From positions 1 through 64,000 of the forward strand of contig JAQBPY010000073.1 of assembly GCA_028287285.1 (NCBI GenBank): a stretch of 64,000 bases of DNA, in the 5' to 3' direction. Below the pieces are notes generated by a model. It was not told the DNA's origin, did no database searches, and saw only the letters and a program-made list of their open reading frames with translations. This DNA comes from Gemmatimonadota bacterium. GTDB lineage: Bacteria; Gemmatimonadota; Gemmatimonadetes; Gemmatimonadales; Gemmatimonadaceae. Of this stretch, positions 8,141 to 17,158 are shown piece by piece (position 1 is the stretch's first letter; each line of letters starts with the position of its first letter). Position numbers and translations under genes: made by a program.

Positions 8141-11100
8141 GTGAGAAGCACCTTCTTTTGCGCGCTGCTGGCCTGTTCACCGTCCATTTCCGTGATCGCG
8201 GCGCAGGCACCGCTGCCCACGATGCCGCTCGACACCTTGGCGCTCAGGACACTCAGGTGGCGTGAAGCCGGCCCATTTCGTGGCGGCCGCTCCGTGGCCG
8301 TCGCGGGCTCCGATGCGCGGCCCGGCGAGTACTACATGGGCACCACCGGGGGCGGCGTTTTCAAGACGCTCGACGCCGGCGAGTCCTGGGCACCGATCAC
8401 CGACAAGTATTTCGGCGGCACCATCGGCGGCATCGCCGTTTCGCCGTCGAATCCGGACGTGGTCTACGTGGGCGGCGGTGAATATCCCATGCGCGGCAAC
8501 GTGTCGCACGGCGAAGGCGTCTGGAAATCCGTCGACGCCGGCAAGACATGGACGTCGCTGGGACTCACGCTCACGCGACAGGTGTCGCGCGTGCTGGTGC
8601 ACCCCACGAATCCGGACGTGGTCTACGTGGCCGCACAGGGCAACATCTGGGCACCGACCCCGGACCGCGGCGTCTATCGCTCGAAGGACGGCGGCCGGAA
8701 CTGGGAGAAGATTCTCTTTCGCAACGATTCCACGGGCGCCGCGGATCTCGTGTTCGATCCGTCGAACCCCAGCGTGTTGTACGCGGCTTTCTGGCAGGCG
8801 GGACGCACGCCGTGGATGCTCAACTCGGGCGGCAGGGGGAGCGGCGTCTTCAAGTCCACCGACGGTGGCGACCACTGGACCGACATCAGCCACAATCCCG
8901 GCATGCCCGAGGGCATCTTCGGCAACATCGGGCTCACGGTCTCACCGGCGAACCATAACCGCGTGTTCGCGCTCATCGAGGCCGATTCTGGCGGTGTCTA
9001 TCGCTCCGACAATGCGGGCGCGACGTGGACGCGCGTCAATGCGGATCGCGCCCTTCGCCAGCGCGCGTGGTACTACTCCAAGATTCACGCCGACCCGAAG
9101 GATACGAACATCGTTTACGTCAACAACGTGAACTTCAACAAGAGCACGGATGGCGGAAAGACATTTCGCCCCGTGCGCGGCATTCCGCACAGCGATTCAC
9201 ACGACTTCTGGATCGCGTCGAACAACAACCAGCGCATGATCGAAGCGGATGATGGCGGCGCGAGTGTGTCGAACGATGGCGGCAAGACCTGGAGTGAACA
9301 GGACTTTGCCACCGCGCAGTTCTATCACGTCATCACCACGAACCATTTTCCGTACCAGATCTGCGGCGCGCAGCAGGACAACAGTACGCTGTGTGGTCCG
9401 AGCCGCAAGGCCGGAGGCATCGATGTGCGCGATTGGGTCGAAGCGGGGGGCGGTGAGTCGGGCTACATCGCGTCACGATCGGACAACCCGGATGTTGTTT
9501 ACGCTGGCTCTTACGGTGCGCTGCTCACCCGCAAGGATCTGCGCACGGGCCTCTCGCGCAACATCAATCCGTGGCCAGACAATCCCATGGGGCATTCGGC
9601 AATCGATCTCAAGTATCGATTCCAGTGGACGTACCCGATCGTGCTGTCGCCGTTCAGTCCAAATGTACTTTACGCAACATCTAACTACGTCCACCGTACG
9701 ACGAACGACGGCCAGAGCTGGGACGTCATTTCTCCCGATCTCACCCGGAACGACCCGAAGACGCTCGGCCCTTCCGGCGGTCCGCTCACGAAAGATCAGA
9801 CATCGGTGGAGTACTACGGCGTCATCTTCGCATTCGCCGAGTCACCGAAGCAGAAAGGCGTGCTGTGGGCGGGGTCTGATGATGGGCTCGTCCATGTATC
9901 GCGCGACAACGGCAAGAGCTGGCAGAACGTCACGCCGAAGGACATGGCGATCTACACGCGCGTGTCCATCATCGAGCCTTCGCGATACAACGCCGGCACT
10001 GCGTACGTGGCCGCGAATCGTTTTCAGCTCGACGACATGAAGCCGTATCTCTGGAAGACGTCCGACTTTGGAACGACATGGAAGCGCATCGACGCCGGCA
10101 TCGACCAGGCGGAGTTCACGCGCGCCATTCGGGAGGACGACGAACGCCAGGGCCAGCTCTATGTAGGCACGGAGCGCGGCGTATGGTTCTCGCACGACGA
10201 CGGCGCGAGCTGGCAGCGGCTGCAGCTCAACCTGCCGCCGGTGCCGGTACATGATCTTGCCGTGAAGGAAGGCGACCTCATTGCCGCGACGCATGGCCGA
10301 AGCTTCTGGGTAATCGACGACATTTCGTCGCTGCGCCAGCTCACGCCGGCCGTCACGCAGAAGGACGCGTTTCTGTTCAAGCCGCGTGATGCCTATCGCG
10401 TGAGCTTTGGCGGACGTGGAGGCGGTGGAGGTGGAGGTGGAGCTGCGGCTGCGGCAGGGCCGGCAGTGCATCCCATCGCGGCAAGTCCGAACGGGGGCCC
10501 GGTGGTGAGCTACTGGCTCAAGCGTCCGAGTCGCGAAGTAGTGCTCGAGTTCATGGATGCGAGCGGAACGTTGATCAGGTCATTCACCAGCCGGCAGGAT
10601 TCGGTGACCGCGGCTGATTCCATCGCGCGCGGTGGCCGGCCTGCCGCAGCAGCGGGCCAGCCGGCGGCCGAGGAGGACGGTCCGGTTCGTACACCGCCGG
10701 CACCGCGCGTGGCGAACAAGGCGGGCATCAACAGCTTCGCGTGGAACATGCGTTACCCTGATGCCTCGAGTTTCGAGGGGCTGATCATGTGGGCTGCGGG
10801 CACGCAGGGGCCGGTTGCGCCGCCCGGTACATACAAAGTACGGATGATCGTCGATGGGCAGCCGGTCGGCACCGAGCCGTTCGTGTTGAAGAAGGATCCG
10901 CGCACGAAGGCCACGCAGGCCGATCTCGATGCACAGTTTGCGTTCCTGCAGCAGATCCGCACGCGCACGACCGAAGCGAACGATGCGGTCAAGACGATCC
11001 GGTGGATCAAGGCGCAGCTGGATGACCGCGAGAAGAGGATGACTGGCCAGGCGCAGGCCGATTTCCATGCGATGGCGGCCAGGCTTCGCGACGAGCTTTC

Positions 11101-11431
11101 CGTCGTGGAGGATTCCGTGTACCAGACGAAGAACCGCAGTGGGCAGGATCCGCTCAACTATCCCATCCGCCTGAACAACAAGATCGCCGCACTCGCCGGC
11201 GTGGCGGGCAGCGCCGAGGCCAGGCCCACGAAGCAGACGTCGGATGTGATGACGGTGTTGTCGACGCAGCTGGCGGGTGAGCTCGGGAAGATGAAGAAGA
11301 GCCTCAACAGCCGGTTGCCGGAGATCAATGCGACGCTGCGGAAGGTGGATCTGCCGGAAATCGTGGCTCGTCCGGCGGATGTTCCGGCGGCGCCGGGGAC
11401 GATCAGCGAAGTGGATGCTGATCCGGATTGA
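8141..11431 (+). CDS. VPS10/sortilin-like BNR-repeat beta-propeller protein (paralogue 2)
   Basis: 1096 aa starting at a GTG preceded by CCGGAG, with signal peptide ending 'SVIAAQ'. About eleven Asp-boxes are visible ('SVDAGKTWTS', 'STDGGDHWTD', 'SNDGGKTWSE', 'SHDDGASWQR'). The Cys pair around 'CGAQQDNSTLC' matches that of the first paralogue. After the propeller (residue ~740) there is a nine-Gly run and an Ala-rich linker, an Ig-like segment ('PGTYKVRMIVDGQPV'), and a helical, charged C-terminal region (~900-1070). Family annotation is usually sortilin-like or glycosyl hydrolase; the real substrate is unknown. It has its own candidate promoter. Confidence 0.85.
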   Translation: MRSTFFCALLACSPSISVIAAQAPLPTMPLDTLALRTLRWREAGPFRGGRSVAVAGSDARPGEYYMGTTGGGVFKTLDAGESWAPITDKYFGGTIGGIAVSPSNPDVVYVGGGEYPMRGNVSHGEGVWKSVDAGKTWTSLGLTLTRQVSRVLVHPTNPDVVYVAAQGNIWAPTPDRGVYRSKDGGRNWEKILFRNDSTGAADLVFDPSNPSVLYAAFWQAGRTPWMLNSGGRGSGVFKSTDGGDHWTDISHNPGMPEGIFGNIGLTVSPANHNRVFALIEADSGGVYRSDNAGATWTRVNADRALRQRAWYYSKIHADPKDTNIVYVNNVNFNKSTDGGKTFRPVRGIPHSDSHDFWIASNNNQRMIEADDGGASVSNDGGKTWSEQDFATAQFYHVITTNHFPYQICGAQQDNSTLCGPSRKAGGIDVRDWVEAGGGESGYIASRSDNPDVVYAGSYGALLTRKDLRTGLSRNINPWPDNPMGHSAIDLKYRFQWTYPIVLSPFSPNVLYATSNYVHRTTNDGQSWDVISPDLTRNDPKTLGPSGGPLTKDQTSVEYYGVIFAFAESPKQKGVLWAGSDDGLVHVSRDNGKSWQNVTPKDMAIYTRVSIIEPSRYNAGTAYVAANRFQLDDMKPYLWKTSDFGTTWKRIDAGIDQAEFTRAIREDDERQGQLYVGTERGVWFSHDDGASWQRLQLNLPPVPVHDLAVKEGDLIAATHGRSFWVIDDISSLRQLTPAVTQKDAFLFKPRDAYRVSFGGRGGGGGGGGAAAAAGPAVHPIAASPNGGPVVSYWLKRPSREVVLEFMDASGTLIRSFTSRQDSVTAADSIARGGRPAAAAGQPAAEEDGPVRTPPAPRVANKAGINSFAWNMRYPDASSFEGLIMWAAGTQGPVAPPGTYKVRMIVDGQPVGTEPFVLKKDPRTKATQADLDAQFAFLQQIRTRTTEANDAVKTIRWIKAQLDDREKRMTGQAQADFHAMAARLRDELSVVEDSVYQTKNRSGQDPLNYPIRLNNKIAALAGVAGSAEARPTKQTSDVMTVLSTQLAGELGKMKKSLNSRLPEINATLRKVDLPEIVARPADVPAAPGTISEVDADPD

Positions 11432-11557
11432 GCTGGCGGGTGGCGCCGGATTCCATGGAATGATGACACGCGCCGTATTCTGGTGACGCTCGTGAGCCAT
11501 GCCGTAGACAAACTCCGGCATGGACACTTGCTCACTCGGCGCCGAGCGATCTATCGT

Positions 11558-12121
11558 ATGTACATGCCCCAGCTTACGCGGCAGTGGACTGTTGAGTCAG
11601 TCCATGCCTTGCCGGACGACGGCAACCGGTACGAGGTCATCGACGGCGAGCTGTTCATGACGCCGGCTCCGTCCCGGCGTCACCAGAATGCTGTTGGCGA
11701 GTTGTACGCGCTTCTGCGCGAGTACCTGCGTCGCGAGCGAGTCGGCCACGCATATGTATCACCGGTCGACGTGGTGTTCTCGGCAAAGCGCCTCGCGCAG
11801 CCCGACGTACTGGTCGCACCGCTCGTGAATGGGCGTCGCGCGGAAACGCCTGCCCATTCCGGTCTGCTCATGCTTGCGGTAGAGGTGTTGTCACCGAGCA
11901 CGGCCCGCGCGGATCGTATCGCGAAGCGGACGTTGTATCGCGATGAAAAGGTGCCGGAGTACTGGATCGTCGACCTCGACGCGCGCACCATCGAGCGCTC
12001 TACGCCGGCCGACTCGCGGCCGGAGATATTCGTCGATGAGATCGTCTGGCAACCCGACGGCGCGGTGACGCCGTGTGTCATCGATCTTGTGCAGTACTTC
12101 GCTGCCGTATTCGACGATTGA
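11558..12121 (+). CDS. Uma2 family (DUF820) putative nuclease, copy 1
   Basis: 187 aa from the ATG at 11558 (a second ATG is two codons on). I trimmed the track ORF at 11483 because the family usually begins near 'YEVIDGELFM'. Motifs of the Uma2/DUF820 PD-(D/E)XK-like fold are present: 'YEVIDGELFMTP', 'QPDVLVAPLV', 'LAVEVLSPST' and 'KRTLYRDEKVPEYWIVDL', which supply the expected acidic and Lys positions. Such proteins are annotated as putative endonucleases but their role is poorly understood. It is a tandem duplicate of the next gene. The upstream frame (codons from 11483) is also conserved in copy 2, so a longer N-terminus cannot be excluded. Confidence 0.8.
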   Translation: MYMPQLTRQWTVESVHALPDDGNRYEVIDGELFMTPAPSRRHQNAVGELYALLREYLRRERVGHAYVSPVDVVFSAKRLAQPDVLVAPLVNGRRAETPAHSGLLMLAVEVLSPSTARADRIAKRTLYRDEKVPEYWIVDLDARTIERSTPADSRPEIFVDEIVWQPDGAVTPCVIDLVQYFAAVFDD

Positions 12122-12266
12122 GCCGCGTCCGGTGGTCACGGGTCCGTTCTGGAAAGGCCTGGCATGGAATGATGATGCGCGCTGTATTCTGGTGACGCTC
12201 ATGAGCCACGCCGTAGACAGGTTCCGGCATGGCCACTTGCTCACTCGGCGCCGAGAGACCTATCGT

Positions 12267-12830
12267 ATGTACATGCCCCAGCTTACGCGGCAGTGGACCG
12301 TCGAGTCAGTCCATGCCTTGCCGGACGACGGCAACCGGTACGAGGTCATCGACGGCGAGCTGTTCATGACGCCGTCGCCGCGCTGGCGGCATCAGGATGC
12401 CGTGTACGAGCTGCATCACCTGCTCAGGGAATACCTGAAACGCGAACGTGCTGGTCACGCCTTCGGCGCACCGGCCGACGTCATCTTCTCACCAAGGCGA
12501 CTCGTGCAGCCGGATGTATTCGTCGTGCCACTTGTGAACGGTCGCCGGCCGGAGCAATTCGACGACGTGGGACGTTTGTTGCTTGCCGCCGAGGTACTCT
12601 CACCGAGTACTGCGCGCGCCGACCGCGTCGCGAAGCGGACGTTGTATCGCGATGAAAAGGTGCCGGAGTACTGGATCATCGACCTCGACGCTCGCACCGT
12701 GGAGCGCTCCACGCCGGCTGACTCGCGGCCGGAGATATTCGTCGATGAGATCGTCTGGCAGCCCGACGGTGCGGTGACGCCGTGTGTCATTGATCTTGTG
12801 CAGTACTTCGCTGCCGTACTCGGCGAGTGA
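12267..12830 (+). CDS. Uma2 family (DUF820) putative nuclease, copy 2
   Basis: 187 aa with start and motifs matching copy 1 ('YEVIDGELFMTP', 'QPDVFVVPLV', 'LAAEVLSPST', 'KVPEYWIIDL'). Residues ~1-45 and ~120-187 are almost identical to copy 1. The middle (~46-118), which contains the putative catalytic Asp and the strand before 'EVLSPST', carries many substitutions. The role is unknown beyond the family's predicted nuclease fold. The 43 bp between the copies is unique sequence. Confidence 0.8.
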   Translation: MYMPQLTRQWTVESVHALPDDGNRYEVIDGELFMTPSPRWRHQDAVYELHHLLREYLKRERAGHAFGAPADVIFSPRRLVQPDVFVVPLVNGRRPEQFDDVGRLLLAAEVLSPSTARADRVAKRTLYRDEKVPEYWIIDLDARTVERSTPADSRPEIFVDEIVWQPDGAVTPCVIDLVQYFAAVLGE

Positions 12831-12864
12831 CGATCAGGGTGTTACGCTGATGCGAGGGTGAACA

Positions 12865-13419
12865 CTACCAGAACACCTTGCCCACTCCCGTGCGTTCGCG
12901 GCGCGGTCGCATCGTGAAATAGATGTAGAACCCGGTCACTGACATGACCGCCAGCGCGATGGCCCAGAACATGGCGACGACGAGTCCTCCGTCGCCAAAG
13001 GCCTCACCGCTGTGGAGCCGGTAAAGGAAGGGTTTGTCGACGTAGTCCTCATTGCGCAGCAGCGCACCCGTGTTCGCGTCGAACACGAGCTTCCGATCCT
13101 CGCCCCCCTTGGGCAGGCCCACGAAGATGGTGACGGTGGGCTGCTTTCCCTTGAGCTGCACCTCGATCTTGTCCATGGGTGCCCCGGCCTTTATCCGATT
13201 CGCGCTCTCGACAGCAGCGGCAACAGCACGCTGAACCATGTCAGGCGTGCTCAACGTGACTGGACTCACCAGCGCGCGTGTCGCCTCGCGCAATGACTCT
13301 TCCTCGCCGAAGAACTCCGTGAAAGCGACGAGAAAGCCCGTGACCGCCGCGAAGAGCAGGAAAACAGCGGCGGGGAAGCCGATCCAGCGGTGCCATTTGC
13401 GCCAGAACCTGACAGCCAT
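12865..13419 (-). CDS. PepSY-associated transmembrane protein
   Basis: 184 aa. An N-terminal 'WRKWHRWIGFPAAVFLLFAAVTG' membrane segment (~5-34), a periplasmic domain (~40-140) with a PepSY-like strand 'VFDANTGALLRN', and a second membrane segment (~145-168) match the short PepSY_TM family. These proteins often accompany iron uptake or reductase systems; no such partner is adjacent here. Divergent from the third VPS10-like gene, with 104 bp between them; TATAGT at 13474-13479 is a possible -10 for the plus-strand gene. Confidence 0.75.
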   Translation of the reverse strand: MAVRFWRKWHRWIGFPAAVFLLFAAVTGFLVAFTEFFGEEESLREATRALVSPVTLSTPDMVQRAVAAAVESANRIKAGAPMDKIEVQLKGKQPTVTIFVGLPKGGEDRKLVFDANTGALLRNEDYVDKPFLYRLHSGEAFGDGGLVVAMFWAIALAVMSVTGFYIYFTMRPRRERTGVGKVFW

Positions 13420-13523
13420 ATGACAAAACCCCAGCAGTGACGGGAAAAACTAACGGTCGGGCACGGGCGACCGTATAGTACGCAGACGAGCAATCAAGTC
13501 CAGCCACTCGCAGACCATCATAC

Positions 13524-16500
13524 ATGCCTTCACGCCTTTCCACGCTCGCCGCAGCAGTGCTGCTGTCGACTGCGTCGGCCGCCAATGCGCAGGTCCTCGA
13601 CTCATCAACCGTCGCCGGCTTCAAGTGGCGCACCGTGGGTCCTGCGAACTTCATGGGCCGCCTGTCCGACATCGTCGGAATTCCCGGCCCGTCCAAGACG
13701 CTGTTCGTTGCCGCGGCCGGCGGCGGCATCTGGAAGTCCACCAACAACGGCACCACATGGCGCCCGGTGTTCGACGACAAGCGCATCATCTCGATGGGCA
13801 TGCTGGCCATCGCGCCCACCGACACGAACCAGGTGTGGGCGGGCACGGGTGAGCCCAACGCGCGCAACTCCATCGAGCCTGGCAACGGGATCTACAAGTC
13901 GACGGACGGAGGCCTGCACTGGACGCTGATGGGTCTCGAGAAGACGGAGGCGATTGGACGCATTGTCGTCAACCCGAAGAACGCCGACATCGTGTACGTC
14001 GCCGCCATCGGGGCGACATGGAAGTCCACGAAGGATCGTGGTCTCTACAAGACGATCGACGGCGGCAAGACGTGGACGCTCATCAAGTTCGTCAGCGACC
14101 GCGCCGGCATGATCGACGTCGCGCTCGACCCGCGCAACCCGGACGTTATCTACGCCTCGAGCTGGGAGCGCTATCGCACGCCGTATTCACTCAACAGCGG
14201 CGGGCCTGGCTCGACACTGTGGAAGAGCATGGACGCCGGCGCGACGTGGACGGAGATCAAGGGCAACGGCTACCCCGAGGGCACGAAGGGCCGCATCGGC
14301 CTCGCCATTGCGCCGAGTAACCCGGATATCGTGTATGCGTTGACGGAAGCGTATTCGGAGAAGCCGGAAAAGGTCATCATGGGCACACGTCCAAAGGCCA
14401 ACGGACTCTATCGCTCCGCCGACGGCGGCAAGACGTGGGCGCACATGAACAGCATCGACACGCGTCCGTTCTACTACTCGCAGGTGCGCGTCGACCCGAA
14501 GAATCCGGATCGTGTGTACTTCTCGTCGACCGAGCTGCAGGTGTCGAACGACGGCGGCAAGACGAGCACGAACGCCGCGCAGAGCGTGCACGTGGACGAC
14601 CACGGCCTCTGGATCGACCCCAACGACCCCGAGCGCTGGGTGCTTGCGAACGACGGCGGCATTGCGATCACGTATGACAAGGGCGGCAACTTCTTCTATC
14701 CGATGAGCATTCCCATTGGACAGTTCTACGAGATCAGCTACGACATGCAGGTGCCGTACAACATCTGCGCCGGTGCACAGGACAATGGCGCCTGGTGCGG
14801 GCCAAGCCGTCGTCGTGGTGCGCTGAATAATTCGTACTGGTATACCATCTCCGGCGGCGACGGCTTCTACACCGCGCAGGACCCGAGCGGCGACTGGGTG
14901 TTTGGCGAGTCGCAGAATGCCGGCATCCAGGGGCGCAACCTCAAGACGGGCCAGACGCTCCGCATCAACAAGCCGGGGTATCAGGAGCAGTATCGCCAGT
15001 GGGAGGATTCCGTGGCCGTCTCGCAGGGCGATCCGCTGCTCAAGCCGTCGGCCGACGCGGCCCGCCGTACGGCAACTTTTCGCACGAACCAGAAAAACGA
15101 TTCGCTCGCGCTGCTCACGCGCTTCAACTGGAACTCGCCGTTTTTCCTGTCGTCGCACAACCCGAGCGTGATGTACCTGGGCGGCAACAAGGTGTTCAAG
15201 TCGCTCAGGCGCGGCGAGGAGATGTACACCATCTCGCCGGATCTCTCAAGGCAGATGCGCGCGCGGATGGACACCGCCGAAAAGTTTACAGGCGGCGTAA
15301 CGCCGGATGTGACTGGTGCGGAGACCTATGGCACCGTGGTCACGCTCGCGGAGTCGTACATCAAGCCCGGCTTCCTGCTGGCCGGCACGGATGACGGCAA
15401 TGTCTGGCTCACGCACAACGATGGCGGATCGTGGGAAAATCTGAGCGACCGGTTTCCAGGATTGCCTAGCAAGGATGTTTACGTCACACGCGTTGAGCCG
15501 TCGCACTTCGACACGCTCACTTTTTACGTGGCGTTCGACAACCATCGCTGGAACGATTTCACGCCCTATCTCTTCATGACGAAGGACGGCGGCAAGACGT
15601 TCAGGTCGATCGTGAACAATCTTCCAGGTACCAGCCCGGCCGACTATCTGCACGTGATTCGCGAGGATCCGCGCAATCGCGATCTCCTGTTCGTGGGCTC
15701 GTCGCTCGCGGTGTATGCGTCGGTGGATCGCGGTACCACGTGGACGAAGTTCGCGAGCAATTTGCCGAGTGTGCCGGTGTACGACCTGAAGATCCATCCG
15801 CGTGACCGGGAGCTCATGGCCGCCACGCATGGCCGCGGTCTCTGGATCGTGGACATTGCCGCGCTGGAGCAGGTGACGCCCAAGACGATTGCTGCGAGTG
15901 CAACGCTGTTCACACCGCGCACCGCCTACCAATGGAGCGAAGGCCCGGCGCTCGGCATGCCGGGCAATGGGTGGGGCCAGGCGCCACTCGTGATTCCTGC
16001 GCCGCCCTATGGTGCGCAGATATCGTATCGTCTCCGCGATTCGGTTTCGGGTCCGGTGCGCATCACGGTCAGCGACATTGGCGGAGCGCAGCTGTACACC
16101 ACCACAGGCTCATCGCGCGCCGGATTCTACTCGGTGAACTGGGCGTTTCAAGGCGCGCCTGCTGCGCGTGCGGAGCTTTCTCCGGCCGCTCGGCGCGACA
16201 GCATCATCATGCGGGAGCGGGCGCCCAAGGTGCTCGATTCACTGGTCGCGGCAAAGTATGACAGCGCCGCGGTGGCGGCGGTGCGTCGTATCGTGAACCT
16301 CGCTAACAATCCGCCCGCGGCCGGTGCCGGATTCGGTGGGCGCGGCGGCGGCGGCGGTGGCGGTGGTGGCCGAGGCGGTGCGCAGGCGGGTTGTGAGCAT
16401 CCGACCACGCAGTGGGAGGCATTTTGCGCGCGTCCCGCCGAGCCGGCGGCAACGCCAGCACGTGGTGGCCGAGCCGGTGCGCCTGCGACCGCAGCGGATA

Positions 16501-16865
16501 CGTCGGCCGAGGCGATTGCCGCAGCGGTGGCCGGTGGTGGGCGTGGCCCCGTTGATCCGGCGCAGGCGAAGATCTGGGAGACCATCGGCATGCGTGCGCC
16601 GGCGGGTGGTCGAGGGGGCGGTGGTGGCGGCGGCGGCGGCGGCGGAAATGTGGTTGAGCCTGGCACGTATCTCGTGACCCTCGCTGCGGGTGGGGAGACC
16701 TACAAGCAGACGTTCCGCGTGGAGCGTGTGGCGGGTACGGATGAGAATTCCGTGGGTGTCGCCGAAGATTCCAGCGACGATGAGGACATTAACGGCGGCA
16801 TCTTCCCGAAGTTCTTCAACCCGATTGCGCGGTGGTGGGAAGAGCTGTTCAATCGGTATCGGTAG
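13524..16865 (+). CDS. VPS10/sortilin-like BNR-repeat beta-propeller protein (paralogue 3)
   Basis: 1113 aa with signal peptide MPSRLSTLAAAVLLSTASAANAQ. Asp-boxes include 'STNNGTTWRP', 'STDGGLHWTL', 'TIDGGKTWTL', 'SADGGKTWAH' and 'TKDGGKTFRS'; the Cys pair is in 'CAGAQDNGAWC'. The C-terminal third has three Gly/Arg-rich stretches, an Ig-like segment ('VEPGTYLVTLAAGGETY'), a short acidic run 'DSSDDEDINGG' and an aromatic/basic tail 'ARWWEELFNRYR' that the other paralogues lack. Its function is probably like theirs, on an unknown extracellular ligand or substrate. Confidence 0.85.
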   Translation: MPSRLSTLAAAVLLSTASAANAQVLDSSTVAGFKWRTVGPANFMGRLSDIVGIPGPSKTLFVAAAGGGIWKSTNNGTTWRPVFDDKRIISMGMLAIAPTDTNQVWAGTGEPNARNSIEPGNGIYKSTDGGLHWTLMGLEKTEAIGRIVVNPKNADIVYVAAIGATWKSTKDRGLYKTIDGGKTWTLIKFVSDRAGMIDVALDPRNPDVIYASSWERYRTPYSLNSGGPGSTLWKSMDAGATWTEIKGNGYPEGTKGRIGLAIAPSNPDIVYALTEAYSEKPEKVIMGTRPKANGLYRSADGGKTWAHMNSIDTRPFYYSQVRVDPKNPDRVYFSSTELQVSNDGGKTSTNAAQSVHVDDHGLWIDPNDPERWVLANDGGIAITYDKGGNFFYPMSIPIGQFYEISYDMQVPYNICAGAQDNGAWCGPSRRRGALNNSYWYTISGGDGFYTAQDPSGDWVFGESQNAGIQGRNLKTGQTLRINKPGYQEQYRQWEDSVAVSQGDPLLKPSADAARRTATFRTNQKNDSLALLTRFNWNSPFFLSSHNPSVMYLGGNKVFKSLRRGEEMYTISPDLSRQMRARMDTAEKFTGGVTPDVTGAETYGTVVTLAESYIKPGFLLAGTDDGNVWLTHNDGGSWENLSDRFPGLPSKDVYVTRVEPSHFDTLTFYVAFDNHRWNDFTPYLFMTKDGGKTFRSIVNNLPGTSPADYLHVIREDPRNRDLLFVGSSLAVYASVDRGTTWTKFASNLPSVPVYDLKIHPRDRELMAATHGRGLWIVDIAALEQVTPKTIAASATLFTPRTAYQWSEGPALGMPGNGWGQAPLVIPAPPYGAQISYRLRDSVSGPVRITVSDIGGAQLYTTTGSSRAGFYSVNWAFQGAPAARAELSPAARRDSIIMRERAPKVLDSLVAAKYDSAAVAAVRRIVNLANNPPAAGAGFGGRGGGGGGGGGRGGAQAGCEHPTTQWEAFCARPAEPAATPARGGRAGAPATAADTSAEAIAAAVAGGGRGPVDPAQAKIWETIGMRAPAGGRGGGGGGGGGGGNVVEPGTYLVTLAAGGETYKQTFRVERVAGTDENSVGVAEDSSDDEDINGGIFPKFFNPIARWWEELFNRYR

Positions 16866-16887
16866 GCTGATCCGTAGCGAGTGCGGT

Positions 16888-17132
16888 ATATCTCCCGACA
16901 GGCGTTCGCTGCGCTCACGCCTGCGGGATGACATGTTAACGTCCGCCTCGCTCACGCCTGCGGGATGACACGTTACCGTCCGATTCGCCAACGCCTGCGG
17001 GATGACACTTTTCAGCCCTGTCATCCCGCAGGAGCGAAGCGAATGTCGGGAGATACTGTACGGTTCTTGCGGCTAATCAAGCGCAACGAACGGTTGAGTA
17101 TGTCCCGACGGGCTCACGCCTGCGGGATGACA
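16888..17132. repeat. Cluster of family B REP-like repeats
   Basis: At least five copies or part copies lie within 250 bp: reverse copies ending TGCGGGATGACA at about 16932, 16970, 17007 and 17132, and one full forward copy TGTCATCCCGCAGGAGCGAAGCGAATGTCGGGAGATA at 17018-17054. The cluster fills the space between the convergent genes ending at 16865 and 17159. Confidence 0.8.
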
Positions 17133-17158
17133 GCGCACTGCGGATAACACCCACAGCA

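Larger units (their letters stand above)
11455..12830. repeat. Tandem duplication of an Uma2 gene plus its upstream region
   Basis: Unit 1 (about 11455-12121) and unit 2 (about 12164-12830) are direct repeats with a constant offset of 709 bp and no net indel. The repeat starts before the coding region (ATGGAATGATG..., TGTATTCTGGTGACGCT) and ends at the stop codon. The ends of the units are nearly identical, while the central part of the coding region is clearly diverged. Confidence 0.85.

Noticed and set aside
14187-15158. A 323-codon minus-strand frame inside the third propeller gene
   Set aside because: It is an antisense shadow of Asp-box repeats with very high Arg, Val and Ala content and no known motif.
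16148-16666. Proline-rich 172-codon minus-strand protein
   Set aside because: It is the complement of the Gly-rich runs of the third propeller gene.
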